Assembly (NCBI GenBank): GCA_020442965.1
Contig: JAGRJB010000024.1
Location: 1 to 9,070 of the forward strand
Length of the DNA: 9,070 bases
Source of the DNA: Pseudomonadales bacterium
GTDB lineage: Bacteria; Pseudomonadota; Gammaproteobacteria; Steroidobacterales; Steroidobacteraceae
Direction: 5' to 3'
Positions 5,437-9,070 of the stretch are shown here, in pieces. Each line of letters opens with the position of its first letter. Within the stretch, counting starts at the first letter, position 1. The notes beneath the pieces were generated by a model. It had not been told where the DNA came from and ran no database searches. It worked only from the letters and a program-made list of their open reading frames with translations. The translations under genes were made by a program, and so were the position numbers.

Positions 5437-6165
5437 GTGAGCCTCGCAATCGCCCCCCGGTATGTCGCTGCGGACGATTGCATGGTTCGGCTGCCATTAG
5501 CATTGAGGGCCATCGCCATGGCGTTGGCAGCGCTGGCGATCGTCGCCTGTTCGCAGTCGGATTCCATCCCGCCTTTGCCGGTCAAGGTCGTGCGCGAAGT
5601 GCTCGTCTTTCCGGCCGAGGTCGAGCTGGTAGCGGGTACATCGCGGCAGCTGTCGGCGCAGCTGAACGATGCCAACGGCGAGCCGGTCGGTGGGGCGAAA
5701 CTGGCATTTGCAACCGAACAAACGGAGCTGCTCGATCTCAGCATTCGCGGGCGTGTGCGCTCGCGCGGCCCGGTTGGCACAGGCACCGTCGTGGTCGAGA
5801 GTGGCACAGCGACAGCCCGCGTGCCGGTGGTAGTCGTTCCGGGCAAGCCGGCCCGACTACGCCGCCTCGGCGCTGAAGCCGCTGCGGCTGCTCAGCCGCC
5901 GCTCGCGGCTGGTGCTTTGGCGGTCGTGGTCACTGACAACTTTGGCAATCCTGTGCCACGCTGCGAGGTCGTGTTCCGATTCCGACAGCAGAACAGCGCG
6001 CCTCAGACAATTAGGACTGACGCGCGGGGGATCGCCACCCTCGCGAGCGTGGGACAGGGCGCGCAACCGGTGGATGTCGATGTACAGGTGGTTGCGGCGC
6101 CGAGAGTTCGAACCAGCTATCGAGCATTGCCGGCGCCACCCGCTGCCTCGCCAGCGGTTAAATAG
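5437..6165 (+). CDS. Lipoprotein with bacterial Ig-like domains
   Basis: The protein carries a lipoprotein signal ending in LAIVAC, with Ser after the Cys, so sorting to the outer membrane is expected. An Ig-like domain of the Big_2 type follows (REVLVFPAEVELVAGTSRQLSAQ, then a DANGEPVGG turn and a closing VVVESGTATARVPVVVV). A second, Big_1-like domain has AVVVTDNFGNPVPRCEVVFRF and TDARGIATL. Such domains are usually structural or adhesive, and no catalytic motif is seen. Start is ambiguous. GTG 5437 has AGGA at 8-nt spacing and gives 242 residues with an unusually long n-region (Cys38). ATG 5482 gives 227 residues with a normal lipoprotein signal (Cys23) but a poor ribosome binding site. 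It lies 21 nt after the OmpA-family gene and is clearly paralogous to the lipoprotein at 7846. Its stop touches the stop of the convergent MscS gene with no base between. Confidence 0.85.
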   Translation: MSLAIAPRYVAADDCMVRLPLALRAIAMALAALAIVACSQSDSIPPLPVKVVREVLVFPAEVELVAGTSRQLSAQLNDANGEPVGGAKLAFATEQTELLDLSIRGRVRSRGPVGTGTVVVESGTATARVPVVVVPGKPARLRRLGAEAAAAAQPPLAAGALAVVVTDNFGNPVPRCEVVFRFRQQNSAPQTIRTDARGIATLASVGQGAQPVDVDVQVVAAPRVRTSYRALPAPPAASPAVK

Positions 6166-7851
6166 TCAGCCGTCACTCTTGGGGCGCAAGATCTGCGACA
6201 GCACCGAGAAACCCGGAGCCCGGTAGTCCTTGGGAAGGTGCTCATCCGGTACGGCCATGCGACTGCCGTCGCGTACCGCGCTGTAATGCGGTGACATGAT
6301 TTCGACGCCCGCCGCGCTGAACGCGGTCTGGATTTCCGCGTGCAACGCGGAATACAGACGCGCCATCGTCTGCGGTTGGTCGGTATACGCGTTGAGCTCA
6401 TAAGAGACGTAGAAATCGTCGAGGCTCGTCTGCAGGACAAATGGCGCCGGTTCCGCCTGTATGCCCTCGACCTTCTGAGCAGCGGCGATCAACAAGTCCT
6501 GCACCTTTTTCCACGGCACATCGTAACCAATGGTCACGGTCGTGTGCAGAACTAGTCCGTGTGTGGTCGCGCTGGAGCTGTAGTTGATGATGTGATTGGC
6601 CAGTACGAGCGAGTTGGGAATGGTGATATCCACGTTCTTGATCGTGCGCAGCCGCACGACGAACAGATCTTTGCCGGTGACGTCACCGACCGCATCGGCG
6701 ATCTTCACGAGATCGCCGGCTTTGAATGGGCGCATATAGGTAATGACTACACCCGCAATGACGTTCGCAATTGCTGAAGCGGCGCCTAGCGACACTAACA
6801 AGCCAACGAACACGGAAACACCGCGAAAACCCTCGGAGCCGGAGCCTGGCATGTATGGGAAAACCATGACCGCTGCGATGGCGATGACCAGGAAGCGCAC
6901 CAGGGAATAGGTGGGCATCGACCATTCCGGATAGAAGCCGCGTAACGATATTCGTTCCGTTCGCAGCTGCATGAAAACCGCACGCAACGCCTTGAGCAGA
7001 AATCGTGCCACCAGGACAATGACGGCGACGTTCAACAGATTCGGTAGGTAATTGAACAAGCCCGAGCCGACGTGCACGACAGCGGCTCGCGACGAGGTGA
7101 CCATCCGCTCGGCGATGCCACGCGTCCAGGGGAATAACGACAGCACGTATTCGAGGTAGAAGTAGATCAGCGCCAGGCCGATGAGCCAGGCCAGCGTCGC
7201 TGCGATCGAACGACTTGCGCTCGAAACCGCGGCGGGCGTGAGGATACGCATACGCGCGAGCCCGCTCTCCCAGGTCCAGGCTTGCGCCGCTTGATTGATC
7301 CGACGACGCGACCAGCGATACAGCCGCGTTAGTCCTATCAGCAGCAGGATGAACACGAGTGTGGCGCCGAGCGAGTACAAAGAGCTGCGCACCACGTTGG
7401 CCGCGCTGCGATCGCGGAATTCGACCGCCAGCGCCTGGTACACCAACAGCTTGTAATCGGCGGCGAGCTGGCGTCGGGTGCGCCCCGTCCCCGCGGCGTC
7501 TGCATCGGTCACGGCCCTGATCAGGACGTCTCCGCCGCGCAACTCGGAGTAACCATCGCGTTCAACCACCCGAAGTTGCTCGAGTACCGATGCGTTGCCG
7601 GCTGAGATCTCCAACAAGCGATTCTCGATGGCGGCCGAACGCGCCAGCGGGTCAAGCGCGCCGATGGGCGTTGTGATCTCGAAAAGCGTCCGATCGCGGA
7701 ACCTGACAGGCGCTCGCGAGGCGCTTTGAGCGCTCGCCTCCGGATTCGCATTGTCGGGTCCGCCTGAACTGGGCGATGATAGCGCCGCTGCGCTGTTTGC
7801 TGTCAGCAGCGCGCACAGCGTCCAAACTGAGACCCAGCCACTACGATGCAT
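6166..7851 (-). CDS. MscS-family mechanosensitive channel with exported N-terminal domain
   Basis: The product is 561 residues, larger than small MscS proteins (about 290). A cleavable signal peptide (about 1-23, SAAA at the end) is followed by a soluble, presumably periplasmic domain of about 130 residues (LFEITTPIGALDPLARSAAIENRLLEI, VTDADA, RQLAADYKLLVYQALAVEFRDRS). Transmembrane helices then lie at about 157-175, 217-240, 268-290 and 317-335, and a Gly/Ala-rich pore helix at about 344-373 (VGLLVSLGAASAIANVIAGV). The MscS beta domain (KAGDLVKIADAVGDVTG, TIPNSLVLANHIINYSS) and the C-terminal alpha/beta domain (to about 520) follow. The ATG at 7851 has GGGGGAA (7864-7858, minus strand) at 6-nt spacing. 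A GTG directly upstream at 7854 is in frame but less likely. The gene starts back-to-back with the + strand lipoprotein, so its promoter must lie inside that gene. Confidence 0.93.
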   Translation of the reverse strand: MHRSGWVSVWTLCALLTANSAAALSSPSSGGPDNANPEASAQSASRAPVRFRDRTLFEITTPIGALDPLARSAAIENRLLEISAGNASVLEQLRVVERDGYSELRGGDVLIRAVTDADAAGTGRTRRQLAADYKLLVYQALAVEFRDRSAANVVRSSLYSLGATLVFILLLIGLTRLYRWSRRRINQAAQAWTWESGLARMRILTPAAVSSASRSIAATLAWLIGLALIYFYLEYVLSLFPWTRGIAERMVTSSRAAVVHVGSGLFNYLPNLLNVAVIVLVARFLLKALRAVFMQLRTERISLRGFYPEWSMPTYSLVRFLVIAIAAVMVFPYMPGSGSEGFRGVSVFVGLLVSLGAASAIANVIAGVVITYMRPFKAGDLVKIADAVGDVTGKDLFVVRLRTIKNVDITIPNSLVLANHIINYSSSATTHGLVLHTTVTIGYDVPWKKVQDLLIAAAQKVEGIQAEPAPFVLQTSLDDFYVSYELNAYTDQPQTMARLYSALHAEIQTAFSAAGVEIMSPHYSAVRDGSRMAVPDEHLPKDYRAPGFSVLSQILRPKSDG

Positions 7852-8835
7852 CACGAATTCCCCCGATCAAACTGCTCCGCCATCGCTGCGTTGCTGCTGG
7901 TGTTCCTGGTGGGCTGCTCGCGTACGAGCGCCCCGGCGGCCAACGAACAGCCCGAAGCTTACGAGGTCCTGGTCGAACCGCAACAATTGCAGCTCGAGGC
8001 GGGAAGTACGGGCGCGCTTCAGGCACAGGTCAATGATACGCGAGGCCAGCCGATCGGCGGTGCCCCGGTGCGGTTTACGTCAGCCAACCCCGAAATGCTT
8101 CGGGTTACCGACCAGGGCGTGGTGAGCGCAGTGGGTCGAGTCGGTCGTGGCATCATCGTCGCGACCAGTGGGCGGCGTGAGCGCCGTGTTCCGGTGCTGG
8201 TTAGTGCCGCAGCGCCGCAGCGCCTGGATACGGTCAGCGGTGGTGCGCAGACGACCATTGCAGGGGTCGCGTTTGCGGATCCAGTGGTCGTTCGGGTGAG
8301 CGATGCGTTCGGCAATCCGGTCGGCGCGGTACCGCTCACGCTCGAGCTACCCGCCGACGAGCCGACGCGCATTCAGGCCACGTCCGATGATGCGGGTCTG
8401 GCACGGTTCCCGCTAACTACGCTGACGCGCGCCGGTTCGTTGGAGCCCCTGGTGCGTGCCGACGCAGACGCGACTCTGGGCGTACCCATCGAATTGCTCG
8501 TGCGACCGGCGCCGCCTGCCAAAATCACTCCGGTCAAAATCCCAACCGATGGCGCAGTGACTGCCGACGACCAGGGCCTCGAAGTGGTTCTGGCCGCGAG
8601 CGACGAGTTTGGCAATCCGGTGCCGGACGTCGTGGTCGATCTGACCGCGGCGGATAAATCGGGTCGGGTAGAACCGTCGCAGGTCAAAACTGACGCCGAT
8701 GGTCTGGTGCGCGCGCGCTGGTTTCTGGGGGACGCGAGCGCGGCTCAGCCGGCCGTCAAGGCATCCGTAACAGGCGCGGAGGGCGTCACTTTCCTGCTGC
8801 AACTACCCCGCGTTGCCGCGACCACGAAGAAATAG
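7846..8835 (+). CDS. Lipoprotein with three Ig-like domains, paralogue of the one at 5437
   Basis: The 329-residue protein has a typical lipoprotein signal (ALLLVFLVGC, Cys24, then Ser, so outer-membrane sorting is expected). A Big_2-like domain (about 39-120; EVLVEPQQLQLEAGS, NDTRGQPIGGAPVRF, DQGVVSAVG) and two Big_1-like domains follow (about 122-220 with RVSDAFGNPVGAVPLTLEL, and about 225-322 with ASDEFGNPVPDVVVDL and TDADGLVRARWFL). The order and key strings match the lipoprotein at 5437, which has one domain fewer. ATG 7846 is the first start in the frame and the only one that leaves an intact signal. No clear Shine-Dalgarno precedes it. The start codon abuts that of the divergent MscS gene, so its transcript must begin inside that gene. 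A scaffold or adhesive role at the outer membrane is likely from the domains. No enzymatic function is visible. Confidence 0.88.
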   Translation: MHHEFPRSNCSAIAALLLVFLVGCSRTSAPAANEQPEAYEVLVEPQQLQLEAGSTGALQAQVNDTRGQPIGGAPVRFTSANPEMLRVTDQGVVSAVGRVGRGIIVATSGRRERRVPVLVSAAAPQRLDTVSGGAQTTIAGVAFADPVVVRVSDAFGNPVGAVPLTLELPADEPTRIQATSDDAGLARFPLTTLTRAGSLEPLVRADADATLGVPIELLVRPAPPAKITPVKIPTDGAVTADDQGLEVVLAASDEFGNPVPDVVVDLTAADKSGRVEPSQVKTDADGLVRARWFLGDASAAQPAVKASVTGAEGVTFLLQLPRVAATTKK

Positions 8836-8849
8836 GGCGAACGGCGAGC

Positions 8850-8866
8850 ACTCGGCTAAGCCGAGT
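8850..8866. terminator. Short hairpin between convergent genes, possible terminator
   Basis: ACTCGGC (8850-8856) and GCCGAGT (8860-8866) form a perfect 7-bp stem with a 3-nt loop, 15 nt after the lipoprotein stop. On the + strand it is followed by only a short T-rich run (CTTT), and on the minus strand by none, so it is a weak intrinsic terminator at best. The stop codon of the minus-strand MscS gene (8858-8856) lies in the stem-loop. Confidence 0.4.
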
Positions 8867-9070
8867 CTTTCGATCGCTTCACCGGAAAAGCTGGCGCTGT
8901 GCCGTCACGTGCCACTCCCGCGTATACGGTGACGTGCGGGAACGGGATTTCGATACCGGCCGCGTCGAAATCATCTTTCAACCGTTTGAGAAATTCCCGC
9001 CGCACGCTCCACTGGTCGAGTGGCCGCACCTTGAATCGGCAGCGAATCATCACGGCCGAATCAGCCCAGT
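8856..9070 (-). CDS. C-terminal end of a third MscS-family channel (5' part outside window)
   Basis: The minus-strand frame is open from the right edge to a TAG at 8858-8856, giving the last 71 residues. The strings WADSAVMIRCRFKV, QWSVRREFLKRLKDDFDAAG and IEIPFPHVTVY match the end of the MscS C-terminal alpha/beta domain, where an ADSS-type strand is followed by a helix and the Gly-Ile-Glu-Ile-Pro-Phe-Pro motif. A 20-residue polar tail follows. An internal GTG at 9053 is not the start, because coding sequence continues to the edge. It converges on the second Ig-like lipoprotein gene, repeating the lipoprotein-then-opposed-MscS layout seen at 5437-7851. Confidence 0.85.
   Translation of the reverse strand, partial: WADSAVMIRCRFKVRPLDQWSVRREFLKRLKDDFDAAGIEIPFPHVTVYAGVARDGTAPAFPVKRSKDSA

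Noticed and set aside
5262..5846. Minus-strand 194-codon ORF spanning the OmpA-lipoprotein junction
   Set aside because: It is Thr/Ser/Ala-rich with no domain, and lies antisense to two well-supported genes in GC-rich DNA where such shadows are common.
7751..7782. TTGTCG with GATGAT or TGATAG as a promoter for the second lipoprotein
   Set aside because: Matches to consensus are poor and spacing is 18-20 nt, within coding sequence of the channel gene. Not better than chance in this composition.

Overview
The window looks like a stretch of chromosome from a GC-rich Gram-negative bacterium, probably a proteobacterium. It encodes outer-membrane-type lipoproteins with lipoboxes, an OmpA-type peptidoglycan-binding protein, a LapA (DUF1049) protein, an iron-type superoxide dismutase and MscS-type channels. 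No genus can be named from the sequence alone. There is no sign of phage, IS elements, CRISPR or RNA genes. The theme is cell envelope and stress.

Left part (1-3081, all + strand). The window opens inside the C-terminal end of a membrane protein, possibly a cation:proton antiporter, ending at 265. A gene-poor leader follows, with a very good extended -10 promoter (302-330). It leads to a degenerate, unexported, very basic OmpA-like protein (552-1061). Just upstream of that gene sit a 21-codon ORF with a good ribosome binding site and a 7-nt tandem repeat. Losing one repeat unit would join the two reading frames. Next come a Fe superoxide dismutase (1231-1869), a LapA-family membrane protein (1895-2155) and a small MscS channel (2152-3081). 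They are tightly spaced, and the last two overlap by 4 nt, so they are probably co-transcribed.

Middle (3069-6165). A LysR-type regulator on the minus strand (3069-3929) converges on and overlaps the MscS gene. It diverges from a + strand pair: an exported OmpA-family protein with a long Ala-rich coiled coil (4042-5415) and a lipoprotein with Ig-like domains (5437-6165). The 112-nt divergent region carries two interlocked palindromes and promoter-like hexamers facing both ways. The regulator therefore probably controls itself and perhaps the OmpA-lipoprotein pair.

Right part (6166-9070). A long MscS-type channel with an exported N-terminal domain (6166-7851, minus) abuts the stop codon of the first lipoprotein. 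It starts back-to-back with a second, paralogous Ig-like lipoprotein (7846-8835, plus), their start codons forming the palindrome ATGCAT. A third MscS-type gene enters from the right edge on the minus strand (8856-9070), behind a small hairpin. Three MscS-family genes interleaved with two related Ig-like lipoproteins and a peptidoglycan-binding OmpA protein, with almost no spacer DNA, suggest an envelope-tension or osmotic-stress locus. That functional link is inference. It is the best candidate here for an undescribed system.
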